DNA of 64,000 nt. It comes from VBWE01 sp943372645. GTDB taxonomy: Bacteria > Bacteroidota > Bacteroidia > Palsa-965. The notes beneath the pieces were generated by a model. That model was given only the letters and a program-made list of their open reading frames with translations, ran no database searches and was not told the origin of the DNA. Positions 24,547-34,295 of this stretch are shown here, piece by piece; position 1 is the stretch's first letter, and every line of letters starts with the position of its first letter. Position numbers and translations under genes: made by a program. Location of the stretch: contig CALRZN010000026.1 in the NCBI GenBank assembly GCA_943372645.1, positions 1-64,000 of the forward strand, written 5' to 3'.

Positions 24547-25332
24547 TCAGTTCGATGCATGCTCCCAGGCATGTGTTTTATCTGCCGGGTTGTAGGTGAG
24601 GGTGCTTGTGCCTTTTTTGTATTTCACGGCAATACTTTTAAAGTTCGCCTGCTGCTGGTAGGCAAAAAACATTACACCGAACGTGGGCATTTTTTCGGCA
24701 GGATAATCCAGCGTAATATCCTGCTGCGGATTTTTTTCAACGCTTCGGATAGCGGTCTTTGTGTTTTTTTTGCTGGCCGTAATGTGGTTTCCTTTCGCAT
24801 CAAAATAGTAGGTGCAATCCATACCATAATGGGCGGTGCTTCCGCTATTGTTTTCGGGCAGAAACCAAACGGTGTAACTGTTGTCAATATTCCGTCTTAC
24901 AAAACGCTGCATTTTGTTCCAGTCGTTCGGCATGTCTTTTTTCAGTTGCAGTAAACCGTATTTCAGTGCGCGGGCAGCACCGCCGGTAAAGGCCGAATCT
25001 ATTTTGTCTTTGGAAACAGCAACCTTGTTTTTGCTGTTTACCGTGTGGTGGGATGCTGCATGAAACTGATTTACCGAATCAAGTTTGCCGTGTACCACAT
25101 GCCAGTTGTTTTTTTTATCTGTCCAGGCAAATGCAGCATCGTCTTCGGGCTGATTCAGTTCCATGGCCGGCGTGGGCGTCTGCTGCATCACCGAATCATA
25201 TTTCAGCAGCCAGAAAATGGTTTCTTCGTCTTTGCTGAACGTTTTGGTATCAAATCCCGGGGGCAGCCCGAACTGTGCAGACAGTGCGTCAGGGGCGAGA
25301 AGGAGGAGTGCAACGTAAACGTATTTAAACAT
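24547..25332 (-). CDS. Secreted protein of unknown function
   Basis: A 261-residue protein with signal peptide (Y-V-Y-V-A-L-L-L-L-A-P-D-A-L-S-A-Q). The mature chain is lysine-rich and soluble. It contains W-H-V-V-H-G-K-L-D-S-V-N-Q-F near 82, a possible strand-turn region Y-T-V-W-F-L-P-E-N-N-S near 155, and Y-G-M-D-C-T-Y-Y-F-D-A-K-G-N near 170, with one cysteine in the mature part. I do not recognise a domain. It seems to be alone: the next gene upstream is nearly 600 bp away, across a palindromic repeat. No C-terminal sorting domain is present, so it is probably periplasmic. Confidence 0.75.
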   Translation of the reverse strand: MFKYVYVALLLLAPDALSAQFGLPPGFDTKTFSKDEETIFWLLKYDSVMQQTPTPAMELNQPEDDAAFAWTDKKNNWHVVHGKLDSVNQFHAASHHTVNSKNKVAVSKDKIDSAFTGGAARALKYGLLQLKKDMPNDWNKMQRFVRRNIDNSYTVWFLPENNSGSTAHYGMDCTYYFDAKGNHITASKKNTKTAIRSVEKNPQQDITLDYPAEKMPTFGVMFFAYQQQANFKSIAVKYKKGTSTLTYNPADKTHAWEHASN

Positions 25333-25592
25333 ATTTATGTATTGATTAAGTAATCCGTTCGCTTCCGCACTTATTCACACTGCACGGATGCGGCAGGCAC
25401 AAGTTCCGTGCCGTTTGGTGAAAATGCAGAATAACGGAAACAGTGGTTCTGTAACAAATATAAAAAATCAACTGTACATCACCCGTTAAAACACAATACG
25501 GTCAATGGCTTCTGAAATCCTTCACGGAAAATGGCATCGGCAGTAAGCTGCTGTTTTTTTAATGCTGGCAGATTATGCACTCATAATGATCA

Positions 25593-25798
25593 TACAGCTG
25601 ATGCCGCCCTGTCTGGGCTCATTTGTTTTTATGCTATCTTTTCTGACTTATGCCGCCCTGTCTGGGCTACTTCCCGGAAAACCAATAACCAGATGGGTTT
25701 ATAGCTCCGGATCAGCGTGTAGTCCTGAAAGGACGGCATAAGTCAGAAAGCAACATGCAATTTGTTTTTTGAGCCCCAGCGGGGCGGCATCAGCTGTA
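25593..25798. repeat. Large cruciform-forming intergenic repeat
   Basis: Two nested inverted pairs: TACAGCTGATGCCGCCC from 25593 against GGGGCGGCATCAGCTGTA ending at 25798, and TTTCTGACTTATGCCGCCCT around 25640-25660 against AGGACGGCATAAGTCAGAAA around 25729-25749. TGCCGCCCTGTCTGGGCT occurs twice in the left arm. It fills much of the gap 25333-25925, which otherwise holds no gene. Confidence 0.8.
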
Positions 25799-25871
25799 CA
25801 AGCGTTTAAAAACCAGTGCTCCCTGTTTATTTTGAACACAATCTGATCTCCTGTTTGTCCTGAAAGCAGAA

Positions 25872-25900
25872 CAGCCTCCTGTAACGGATACAGGAGGCTG
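25872..25900. terminator. Strong hairpin, possible terminator
   Basis: CAGCCTCCTGT (25872-25882) and ACAGGAGGCTG (25890-25900) form a perfect 11-bp stem, 26 nt past the stop of the macroglobulin gene on the minus strand. The minus-strand flank is only moderately U-rich, so it may act as an mRNA end stabiliser instead. Confidence 0.55.
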
Positions 25901-25925
25901 CTGCTTTTACTTTTTAATGCAGTTG

Positions 25926-28900
25926 TTATTCAACACCGCCGCCCCTGGAAACGGTTACCCATTTGCCTGGTTTCAGTGCGCTGATGGAATTGTCGTACAT
26001 CGCTTCGCAATACGTCGAAGGCAGGTAGAAACGGCCTGCATACGCCGCATTCAGCTGGATACGGTACGTTTTGGTGTTGTACGTTGATCCTGTTCCGAGA
26101 TAGAAGTACGTGTACACACGGTCATCGCGGATATCCTGGTACGTGAACGAAGCCGAACGCAGATCGGGGTTGGCCACATCATCCATGCGGGTGTTGTGGA
26201 TTTCCCAGCCGCTCGGGAAAATCTGGCTCAGGGCCAGTTCATCATACCGGCCGCGCAGTCCCGGATTGGTCAGTGTAACTTCCGCAATGAAATCAGTGCC
26301 CTGGTCGAGTTTTGTAACATCAATCTCACCGCCTTCCATGTCGGTATAACGCACCGTCATATCCAGGTCGTTCATCGCTTCGGTCTGATCACCGGTTTCC
26401 GGAGTACCGTACAGGATGATGCGCGCATAAAGCACACCGGTTCCTTTGTTGTTAATCACCACGTTTCCGCCGGCAGCGCCTTTCAGCGCCATGTCCACCT
26501 GCGAAACAGGTACCGGACCGGTGTAGGCCGAGTTCTTGCCATTAACGGTGCAGGCGTAGTTCATGTTTTTATCGCCTTTGTTTTCACCCATAAATTTGCC
26601 GATGGCCAGCAGGCAGTAAGCCGTTTCCTGCGTGCTCATCCAGTAGCCGGAGCGGCTCATGGTTTCCGAAATTTTCTTCACCAGCAGCGCACTCTTTGTG
26701 CGGTCTTTCATAATCGTGGTGGCTTCAAGAATCATCGCCATATCACGCACACTTGAACCGAAGGTGTAACTGAGTTCGCGGTACGTGTTCACATCGGTGG
26801 ATGCACCGGCAATCAGTTGTTTCGCGGTTTCCTGCTGACCGGCAAGCATGTAGGCTGCGGCAAGGCGCCATTTCGATTGCACCGTCAGGTTTTTCGCTTC
26901 GCGCAGGCGGTTCATCGCACCCAGTTCGGGCGAACCTGCAAGCGCAAGTGTGTAAAGGCGGTAGGCCTGCATCAGGTCGTCGTTGTAATAGTACAGGCGG
27001 TCGAAATGCGGCGTCCAGTTCTGCGCCTGCTGCTTCTGGAAACGTTTCCAGTTTTCGAGCATACCGGCCGGGATGGTGTAGCCTTTTTTCTCCGCTTCGA
27101 TCAGGAAATGACCGGCGTAGTTGCTGCCCCATTCGCTCGGCATGTCATCGCCAGGCCAGTAACCCAGTCCGCCCGAAGAGGTCTGGAACAGGCGCAGGCG
27201 GTTGATACCGGCCTTGATGTTTTCGCTGATGCGGTTTTTGGTCTGTTCATCTAAGTTCATCAGGTCGCCGAGGCTGAGCTGCGGGAATACACTTGAGGTG
27301 GTTTGCTCCACACAGCCGTGCGGATACTGGATGAGGTAGTTGAGGCGGTCGCCGAGGTTGAGCGGCGGGATGCTTGAAATTTCAACCGTTCCTTTGTTTG
27401 TTCCTGCAATACCAACCGGCAGGTAATTCGTGTTCCACGATTTGCCCGGATCAATTACCATATCAATAATTTTGGTTACCGGCGGATTCGGATTGCGTAC
27501 ATCAATTTCAATCTGGTACTTCGCCGTTTCACCGGCACCGGTTGCAACAATATCCACTTTACCCACACCGATGCCCGATTTTACTTTCAGGCGGAAGTTC
27601 ACCACTTCATCGCCCGGCTCTTTGAAGCTTACGCTTTTGGTTGCACCATCGAGCACTTCAAACAGTTCGTTTGATTTGATAGTAACCGTTGCGTTTTTCA
27701 CTTTTTTCTCCATCGCAAAAACCGAAACCGGCAGGTCTACTTCTTCGCCCGGACCCACCACGCGCGGCAGTGTTCCGAGAATCATCAGCGGTTTGCGCAC
27801 CGGCACGGCTTTTTCGGCATTGCCGTAAGCGGCATTCATACCGGCCACCACCATCACACGCACCGAACCGACATATTGCGGCATCATGAATTTTTTGGTT
27901 TGTTTTTCTCCTTTTTTCAGGTGATACGGTCCCATAAATTTCACCATCGGTTTAAAGCGGTTCGCTTTGTTGCCGCCTTTGCCGTTGCCTTCGCCGTCAC
28001 CACCGATGGAGAGTATGCGTTCGAGTTCTGCACCGTAAGCACCCATCACGAGGTCGTACATATCCCAGGTTTTTACACCGAGTGCTTCGCGGGCGTAGAA
28101 ACTGTTCCACGGATCGGGTGTTTTGAAACGTGTGAGATCGAGCAGGCCTTCGTCAACGATGGCGAGTGTGTACGTCATTTCTTTGCCGTTTTCTTCCGAC
28201 ACGTTTACCGAAGCCATTTCTTCCGGCTTCCACACATCGGCGCAGGCAATGAGCGGGCGCAGGTGTGTTTCAGGATCATCAACGGTAATCGGAATTACAC
28301 CGTAGAGGCGTATCGGCGCGTCGTTTTTGGTTTGTGCGTGCGGCTGTACCAATGTAACGTGTACATAAACGTTCGGTGCCATTTCGCCGGTAACCGGAAT
28401 TTCAAAGTTCAGGTTGCCTTTTTTCTGCGATTCCACCCAGTCGGCGCGCAATACTTTCGAACCGGTTTCCACGGTAATCAGCGCGCGGCCCTGTCCCGGC
28501 GAAGGAATGTTGAGTTTTAACGTTTCACCTACTTTATAGCTTTGTTTGTCTGCATTAAACTGCAGGATGGTTGCTGCTTCGCTGTTTTTCATTGCGCTGC
28601 CCATCCATTCCGGCCAGTCGAAATACACCACCTGCCCGGTGGAGTGACCGCTTTCTTCGTCGGTAACACGCACGAGGTAACGGCCCCAGTTGTCGTTGTC
28701 CACTTTCAGTTTAAACGACGCACGTCCGTTTGCCGAAGTCACTTCCTGCTGCTGGTACGGTGCGTTGTAGGTGCTGTTCACGTAGTTGGAGAGGTAGTCT
28801 TCGCGACCGCTCCACCACCAGCGCCATTCCAGTTTATATACTTTCACCGACAGTTTGCGGTTGCTCTGCGGCTTCCCGTTTTCATCCACACTGGCCAGCA

Positions 28901-31556
28901 TAAAGCTGTGGTCTTTGCCGGTTTCAAGTGTGCCCCAGTAGCTTTTGCTTTCCGGTTTAAGCAGGCCCACATAATTGGTGTAGGGCGAATAGTTGATGGT
29001 AAAACGATCCACTGAAAATGCACCGCCCTGTTCAAACACGCGGGTCGAGAAATACGCTTTCAGCATACCCGGTGCATCTTTCGCATTTACGTTCGGTGTA
29101 AATTCAGCAACGCCTTCTTCGTTCAGCTGCCCGTCAAACGCGGTCTGGCTTTCGGAGGTAAAACGTGCAGCCGGATCATCAAACACATATTTGTCAAACG
29201 TTTTGAATACCGTCGGGGTCTGCCACAGTGTAACATCTACTTTGGCTTTCAGGTTTTTCGCGATTGCGCCGTGCAGCCATTTCGCTTCCAGTTTTGCCTG
29301 GCGCGAATTGGTTTGTGTAAACATTTCCACATTGCCGAAATCCAGTTTCAGTTTCAGGCGGTTCGGCATAATGGTTTCTACCTTAATGTCTTTGGTGAAC
29401 ACCGCACCGCCTACTTTCACACGGGCTGTCCAGGTTCCGGTAGGTGCATTGTCTTCAGTCGGTGTAGTGAAATCGTAAAACCCGTTTACCGAAACCGAGC
29501 GCACTGTTTTCTTCACGAGTTGCCCGCGCGGGTTCACGAGTTCAAACGAAACCGGGTGGGTGGCAGGCAGCACTTTCTGTTTGTCTTCGAGAATGAAGCT
29601 GAGGAACAGCGTATCGCCCGGGCGCCAAACGCCGCGTTCGCCGTAAATAAATCCTTTGAGTCCTTTCTGTACCACATCGCCGCTTACATCAAAAGCACTG
29701 AGCGAAAGCGATGAACCGTCGTCAAGTTTCAGGTAGCCGCGCTGTGTACCGTTTTTCGCGATGAGCAGGTACGGGCGTTTTTTGCCGAGTTCCATTTTTG
29801 CCATGCCGCTCGCATCGGTGGTAACGGTGCCGAGCAGTTGCTGCGTAAAGTCATATACTTCCAGCGTAGTGCCGTTTACCGGGTTGGTGCTCAAAATATC
29901 GGCCACGGCAAACAGCATGCTGCCGTTGTTTCCTTTTTTGGCAATCAGGCCCATGTCTGAAGCCAGCACGTTGCGGCTCACCGAACGGTTGCGGTAATAC
30001 GCCGTGTTGCAGGGATCTTCGCGTTTGCTGTAATCGTAATCTTCGCCGTATTCGCCACCATCATAATACCCGTAGTCGTCGTAATAGTAGTCGTTATAAT
30101 ACCCTACATCGCCTTCGTCGTCGTCGCTGTCTTCGGTGGCCACTTCTTCCATTTCATTGGCATCGGCGCTTGCGTTGTCGCAGTGGTAGGCCGAGTAGCT
30201 TTTTTTGAAACCGAGGGTAACTTTATAAATCGCGCCCGGTTCGGCTTTGATGAGTGTGCTCAGGTCGAGCGAATAGGTATTCCACCGGTCGTAATCGCTG
30301 GCGCTTTTTACGGTGAGGTCAATTTTTTTCTTCAGCACCACTTTACCTACCCGGCGCAGTTCGCGTTCGCCTTCGAGGTTATTCACCTGCAGAAACTGCG
30401 GAATGTTATTTTCAAAAATGCGGATGATTTTCACATCCACGGCTTTCAGGCTAACGGCTTCAAACGGGAACAGCAGGCCTTTGGGTGATGCCGGGAGGAT
30501 AACTCCTTTGCCGAGCAGGCGCACTTCCGGTTTCATTTCTTCAAATTCTACCTGCTGTGTAAAAGCGTGAGGCAGGCCGTAGCCGAGAATATTTTTTACA
30601 CCTGCGTTAATCGTAAGCGAACGCGTACCCGAAAGGCGCGCAGCGGGATATACTTTAATGTCGTTGTCTTCTACCGAAAAACGAAGGCCGGTGGTGCTGC
30701 CCAGCGAAATCAGTCCGTCTAAGTTTTGCTTTTCTGCAATCGGATCGGAGAACTGGATTTTCGCATACTGTTCCGGCGACTGGTTCACCACCACGTTCAT
30801 CACTTTAAAATCGCGGAGCGAAGGCACTTCGTATTTCATCTCTTTTTTCGTATCCACGCCGAGTGCACTGCCATCCCATTTCACCAGTACTTCGCTGGCT
30901 TTTTCGCCGCGGCGGATGCTGTCAACTGTAAAGTGGTGTGTTACATTGTCGCCTTCGTGTTCCCAGCGGATAAACAGGTTCCGGCCTTCCTGCGAAATGC
31001 CGATGAGTTTTTCCGCCACTTCTTTGTCGGCTGCATCAACGGTGGTCAGCGTACCTTTCATGCGCTGCATGCGCAGTGTTTTTTTGTCGGTGGTAGTCAT
31101 CCCATCCACGTACACGTCGAAATTCTGTTTCATGGTACCGAAACTGAATTTCATTTTCTGCAGCCCGTCGGGCAGATCGCTCAGCAGTTTCGAAAGGAAA
31201 AAGGTGGCTTCATACGCCTGGCCCGAAGGCAGGCGTTTGGCGGGACGGAATTCCAGCGTGCGTGCATCCACCCAGTAGGTTTTACCTTCGATGGAAGGGC
31301 TGAAATCGAAATACGATTCTTCAACCGGTTTATCGTAGGTGATGGGGCCGGAAAAATCATTGGCGAGCCGCACACGGATGGTGGACTCGTTTGAAATGGT
31401 GCCCGAAGTGTAAGCCGAGATATACGCACTGAAGGCGGGATCAACTTTTGTTTCGGTAATACTTGTTCCTGAAAATCCCTTTTTGGAGAAAAACGTGAGG
31501 GACAACGTTCCCATTGCTACGATGGCAGCGATGGCAAGAAGCAGTCGGTTCGACAT
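25926..31556 (-). CDS. Bacterial alpha-2-macroglobulin with thioester motif
   Basis: A 1876-residue protein opening M-S-N-R-L-L-L-A-I-A-A-I-V with a signal/anchor segment. It shows the bacterial A2M order: N-terminal MG domains, an MG2-like region near 640-720 (F-I-Y-G-E-R-G-V-W-R-P-G-D-T), a bait-region stretch, then an A2M domain and the thioester H-G-C-V-E-Q with C1415 and Q1418. An alpha-helical thioester domain and receptor-binding-like end follow. The family traps attacking proteases covalently at the cell surface or in the periplasm. Residues about 455-520 are an odd insert rich in D, E and Y. No PBP1C gene, its frequent partner, is adjacent. The start at 31556 is chosen because the promoter overlaps the ATG at 31583. 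Confidence 0.95.
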   Translation of the reverse strand: MSNRLLLAIAAIVAMGTLSLTFFSKKGFSGTSITETKVDPAFSAYISAYTSGTISNESTIRVRLANDFSGPITYDKPVEESYFDFSPSIEGKTYWVDARTLEFRPAKRLPSGQAYEATFFLSKLLSDLPDGLQKMKFSFGTMKQNFDVYVDGMTTTDKKTLRMQRMKGTLTTVDAADKEVAEKLIGISQEGRNLFIRWEHEGDNVTHHFTVDSIRRGEKASEVLVKWDGSALGVDTKKEMKYEVPSLRDFKVMNVVVNQSPEQYAKIQFSDPIAEKQNLDGLISLGSTTGLRFSVEDNDIKVYPAARLSGTRSLTINAGVKNILGYGLPHAFTQQVEFEEMKPEVRLLGKGVILPASPKGLLFPFEAVSLKAVDVKIIRIFENNIPQFLQVNNLEGERELRRVGKVVLKKKIDLTVKSASDYDRWNTYSLDLSTLIKAEPGAIYKVTLGFKKSYSAYHCDNASADANEMEEVATEDSDDDEGDVGYYNDYYYDDYGYYDGGEYGEDYDYSKREDPCNTAYYRNRSVSRNVLASDMGLIAKKGNNGSMLFAVADILSTNPVNGTTLEVYDFTQQLLGTVTTDASGMAKMELGKKRPYLLIAKNGTQRGYLKLDDGSSLSLSAFDVSGDVVQKGLKGFIYGERGVWRPGDTLFLSFILEDKQKVLPATHPVSFELVNPRGQLVKKTVRSVSVNGFYDFTTPTEDNAPTGTWTARVKVGGAVFTKDIKVETIMPNRLKLKLDFGNVEMFTQTNSRQAKLEAKWLHGAIAKNLKAKVDVTLWQTPTVFKTFDKYVFDDPAARFTSESQTAFDGQLNEEGVAEFTPNVNAKDAPGMLKAYFSTRVFEQGGAFSVDRFTINYSPYTNYVGLLKPESKSYWGTLETGKDHSFMLASVDENGKPQSNRKLSVKVYKLEWRWWWSGREDYLSNYVNSTYNAPYQQQEVTSANGRASFKLKVDNDNWGRYLVRVTDEESGHSTGQVVYFDWPEWMGSAMKNSEAATILQFNADKQSYKVGETLKLNIPSPGQGRALITVETGSKVLRADWVESQKKGNLNFEIPVTGEMAPNVYVHVTLVQPHAQTKNDAPIRLYGVIPITVDDPETHLRPLIACADVWKPEEMASVNVSEENGKEMTYTLAIVDEGLLDLTRFKTPDPWNSFYAREALGVKTWDMYDLVMGAYGAELERILSIGGDGEGNGKGGNKANRFKPMVKFMGPYHLKKGEKQTKKFMMPQYVGSVRVMVVAGMNAAYGNAEKAVPVRKPLMILGTLPRVVGPGEEVDLPVSVFAMEKKVKNATVTIKSNELFEVLDGATKSVSFKEPGDEVVNFRLKVKSGIGVGKVDIVATGAGETAKYQIEIDVRNPNPPVTKIIDMVIDPGKSWNTNYLPVGIAGTNKGTVEISSIPPLNLGDRLNYLIQYPHGCVEQTTSSVFPQLSLGDLMNLDEQTKNRISENIKAGINRLRLFQTSSGGLGYWPGDDMPSEWGSNYAGHFLIEAEKKGYTIPAGMLENWKRFQKQQAQNWTPHFDRLYYYNDDLMQAYRLYTLALAGSPELGAMNRLREAKNLTVQSKWRLAAAYMLAGQQETAKQLIAGASTDVNTYRELSYTFGSSVRDMAMILEATTIMKDRTKSALLVKKISETMSRSGYWMSTQETAYCLLAIGKFMGENKGDKNMNYACTVNGKNSAYTGPVPVSQVDMALKGAAGGNVVINNKGTGVLYARIILYGTPETGDQTEAMNDLDMTVRYTDMEGGEIDVTKLDQGTDFIAEVTLTNPGLRGRYDELALSQIFPSGWEIHNTRMDDVANPDLRSASFTYQDIRDDRVYTYFYLGTGSTYNTKTYRIQLNAAYAGRFYLPSTYCEAMYDNSISALKPGKWVTVSRGGGVE

Positions 31557-31580
31557 GTGGTGTTGAATGGTTTGTGCAAA

Positions 31581-31609
31581 CAAAGGTAGACGAAACCGGG
31601 TTTTAACAA
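31581..31609 (-). promoter_or_regulatory. Promoter of the macroglobulin gene
   Basis: On the minus strand, TTG (plus 31607-31609), 18 nt, then TACCTTTG (plus 31581-31588). It ends 24 nt before the ATG at 31556 and rules against the longer in-frame start at 31583. Confidence 0.75.
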
Positions 31610-31734
31610 AGCGCTTTTTACCCGAAAATGGATTTTTGCCAGTTGTTTTCGTTTAACTGTTCAAAAAAGGGAACAGGCGGGGTGGAATGGGGTGTAAGTG
31701 TATCGTTTAAAACAGTTCACGGGCTAAACTCGGG

Positions 31735-31905
31735 ATATTATAAAGTAAATCCGGGAACCAGTGGCAGTGGCAGTCATCCCGTACGAAGCACATGCATTCC
31801 AATTGAAATGGGATCAAAACCTGCCACTGCCTCCTGCAACTGCCACTTGAAACGGAAACTATTTTACACGAACAATGTTTTGGAGAACGATTCATTATAC
31901 AAACA
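31735..31905. mobile_element. Degenerate member of the TAAAATAG-end element family
   Basis: Left part reads TATAAAGTAAATCCGGGAAC then CAGTGGCAGTGGCAG, matching the start of the 39172-39386 element. The right part, with CAACTGCCACTTG, CTATTTTACACGAACAATG, matches its end. The GATC termini are not preserved. Unlike the other copies it is not next to a stop codon but upstream of the gene at 31988. Confidence 0.55.
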
Positions 31906-31987
31906 CCATTCTTCCTGTAAATCACCGGTTTCGAATCCGCCCCGTGCAGAAGTTTGCCGGTTGCCATTACTTTGGCTAACTTAGCCG

Positions 31988-33097
31988 ATGAAGTTGGATT
32001 GGCACATGAAACGACATTTACTGTTTAACCTGATTTTCCTGATCAGCCCCGGACTACTTATGGCCCAGGTAGAGAAATTATACCCCGGAATGACCGCCGA
32101 AAGTTTTCGTAACGAATGGCCCGGCGTTTTGCCCGACCAGGTAGATTACAATTCGGACGTGGAAGAAAATGTAATGCTGAACCGCAGCGAAGGCAAACTG
32201 CATTACCGCTTCCGGAAAAATACACTCGTGGGTATGGAGTATAACTCCTCCGAAGGATCGAGCACGTTGGGCGACGATAAAGAATTTATGGCGCGGGCGA
32301 ACGACCTGTTTCAGAAATACCTGATTGCCGCCCAGAAAACGGTAGAAGATCTTACGAAACTTTATGGAAAACCGGCGGTACACAAAGAAGAAAACATCTA
32401 CACCTGGAACGCCCCGAAAAACCGCACCAGCGCGCATTTTGTTACCGCTGCCTGGATGTGTGAAGGGAAAGAAAGTGTGCGGCTTTCGTGCTATTTTTCA
32501 GGTATTCCCGAAGTGATGCACGCCAACGAACCGGGTGTTTACCCGCTTACATACAACCTGACTGTTGTGTATGAATCGCCCTGTGCAAAAACAAACTGGG
32601 AACTGCATCCGGGCATGACCGCGAAGGAATGTGCGGATAAAAAACCGGCACTGTTTCCGAACGGCGTGAATGTGAACGGCACCTTTGCGAAAAAACAAAA
32701 CCTGAACGGCATTGACGGCAGCTGGTCGTTCTGCTTTACGAATGGTGTGCTGCATCATGCTTCTTATGAATATCAACTTTCAGACGGGCAGGACAATGCG
32801 AAGGTGAATGAAAAATCATTCGGCCGCTGCTACGATGCTGCGCTGAAACTGCAGAAACAATACGACAAAAAAATGGGCGGCGCGGTTTTCCTCGATGTGC
32901 GTAAACGCAATTTTGCGGAAGCGATGAAGCTGGGAACAAATTACTGCATTGCCGCCGACTGGAAAAAAGACATGCAGACGGAACTCCGTTTCGATGTGCG
33001 TGAATCAAATGCAAAAGGCACGCCGATGCGGTTCCTTACATTTGAAATTATAATCTACAACCCCGCCGAAAACCGGCCTTATCAGTGTCCCAACTAA
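31988..33097 (+). CDS. Secreted protein with two internal GMT repeats, paralog of the next gene
   Basis: A 369-residue protein with a signal peptide (R-H-L-L-F-N-L-I-F-L-I-S-P-G-L-L-M-A-Q); the ATG at 32006 is an alternative start. The mature chain has two similar halves. Each opens with a short motif: L-Y-P-G-M-T-A-E-S-F-R-N-E-W-P and L-H-P-G-M-T-A-K-E-C-A-D-K-K-P, followed by a strand (K-L-H-Y-R-F or S-W-S-F-C-F) and a long helix ending in a lysine-rich stretch. G-M-T-x-x-E resembles the opening of BamE/SmpA-type folds, but the match is too short to assign. Function unknown. The paralogous gene starts 5 nt after its stop, so they form an operon. Confidence 0.8.
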   Translation: MKLDWHMKRHLLFNLIFLISPGLLMAQVEKLYPGMTAESFRNEWPGVLPDQVDYNSDVEENVMLNRSEGKLHYRFRKNTLVGMEYNSSEGSSTLGDDKEFMARANDLFQKYLIAAQKTVEDLTKLYGKPAVHKEENIYTWNAPKNRTSAHFVTAAWMCEGKESVRLSCYFSGIPEVMHANEPGVYPLTYNLTVVYESPCAKTNWELHPGMTAKECADKKPALFPNGVNVNGTFAKKQNLNGIDGSWSFCFTNGVLHHASYEYQLSDGQDNAKVNEKSFGRCYDAALKLQKQYDKKMGGAVFLDVRKRNFAEAMKLGTNYCIAADWKKDMQTELRFDVRESNAKGTPMRFLTFEIIIYNPAENRPYQCPN

Positions 33098-33101
33098 CAC
33101 G

Positions 33102-34262
33102 ATGAACTGGCTCCGCAAAATAACCGGCGATTCATTTTCGTACCAGCCCCAGCAGGTGCCGCTGGAGAAAATGTATTGCGGCATGAAGGAGTCGGAGTTC
33201 CGCGATCTGATGCCGCAGGCCCTGCCGCGCGGACTGTCAGATGACGGCTACCTGGTAGAGAAAGCGGAGTTTTTCGGACTGCCGGGCACGTTCCAGTATA
33301 ATTTTCACGAAGGTGTTTTAACGTCCATTCATTTCGGGGCCGAAGGAAGCGCGTGGTGGTCGTACGATGAACCGCATACGCTGGAAGAAACCGAAAACAA
33401 TTTCCGCACCTTCGAAACTACTGCGCTTGATGCGTTGTACTGGATGGAACAGCACCTCGGCCGTCCCGATGTGTATGAAGATGAACTGGCCGAAATGATG
33501 CGCAACCGCCTCGACCTGCAGGAAAAAGTAGGGGAGCAGTACCTCAGCGTGGCCTGGATATCGCCCGAAAATTACCGTTATACCATTGAATGGTCCATGC
33601 TCGGTAAACCGCTGCACGAAGAAGAAGAACAATCGCAGTATGGCCGCGATTTTCTGTCGCAGACCTATCGCATCAGCATTAACCTGATGGATGCCGGCCG
33701 CAGCAAATTAGAAGTAAACAAACTGCGCGTGGGCATGACCGTGCGCGAAGTAGAAGAGTTGCGCCCCGAACTGTATGAAGAAGGCATTTCGTCGTTCAAC
33801 TCGGTTAACTATTACGACGGCGAACGTCACTGGACCTTCGACTGGAGCAAGGGCCGCTTAGTGGCGTTCCGTTCCGAAGAAAAATTCAACACCATAATTG
33901 CCAGCCACGAACTGCTGCGTGTTAATCCCGACAATCCGAACTGGTTCGATTTCGAACGCGGTGCCGAAATTATCGCGGAACAGATTCAGCGCCTTAACGA
34001 AGCCCTGAAAACGCTCCAGGAGATGATGGAAAAAGCATTCGGACAGGCCACCAAATCATTCTGGAAATCAAACCCGCTCAGCACCGGCGATATTGTACTC
34101 GATCACCACAACGATGAAGAAGATCTGATGGTCAGCCTCTTCTGGGAATTGGGCACCCACTCCAAAGCAAACGTGTATGCTTACGCCTGGGGCAGCACCG
34201 GCGGCCGCCCGGACCGGACGGAGTATATCGGGTATTATGGGGTGAAGTTCCGGAAAGCCTGA
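33102..34262 (+). CDS. Cytoplasmic paralog with two internal GMT/GMK repeats
   Basis: A 386-residue protein starting M-N-W-L-R-K-I-T-G-D-S with no signal peptide. It repeats the two-half plan of the preceding gene: M-Y-C-G-M-K-E-S-E-F-R-D-L-M-P near 25 and L-R-V-G-M-T-V-R-E-V-E-E-L-R-P near 208, each followed by an aromatic strand (F-Q-Y-N-F-H-E-G-V-L, W-T-F-D-W-S-K-G-R-L) and a helix. It is more acidic than its paralog, which is lysine-rich. The gene follows 5 nt after the first. The pair looks like one exported and one retained version of the same protein, perhaps interacting. No known family is recognised. Confidence 0.8.
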   Translation: MNWLRKITGDSFSYQPQQVPLEKMYCGMKESEFRDLMPQALPRGLSDDGYLVEKAEFFGLPGTFQYNFHEGVLTSIHFGAEGSAWWSYDEPHTLEETENNFRTFETTALDALYWMEQHLGRPDVYEDELAEMMRNRLDLQEKVGEQYLSVAWISPENYRYTIEWSMLGKPLHEEEEQSQYGRDFLSQTYRISINLMDAGRSKLEVNKLRVGMTVREVEELRPELYEEGISSFNSVNYYDGERHWTFDWSKGRLVAFRSEEKFNTIIASHELLRVNPDNPNWFDFERGAEIIAEQIQRLNEALKTLQEMMEKAFGQATKSFWKSNPLSTGDIVLDHHNDEEDLMVSLFWELGTHSKANVYAYAWGSTGGRPDRTEYIGYYGVKFRKA

Positions 34263-34295
34263 TTGGTAAAATAATTTAGCCCTTGCGCATTGAAA

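Noticed and set aside
31925..31945. A TTCGAAT word resembling a tRNA T-loop
   Set aside because: The flanking bases do not form a T-stem and no acceptor or anticodon arm can be drawn around it.
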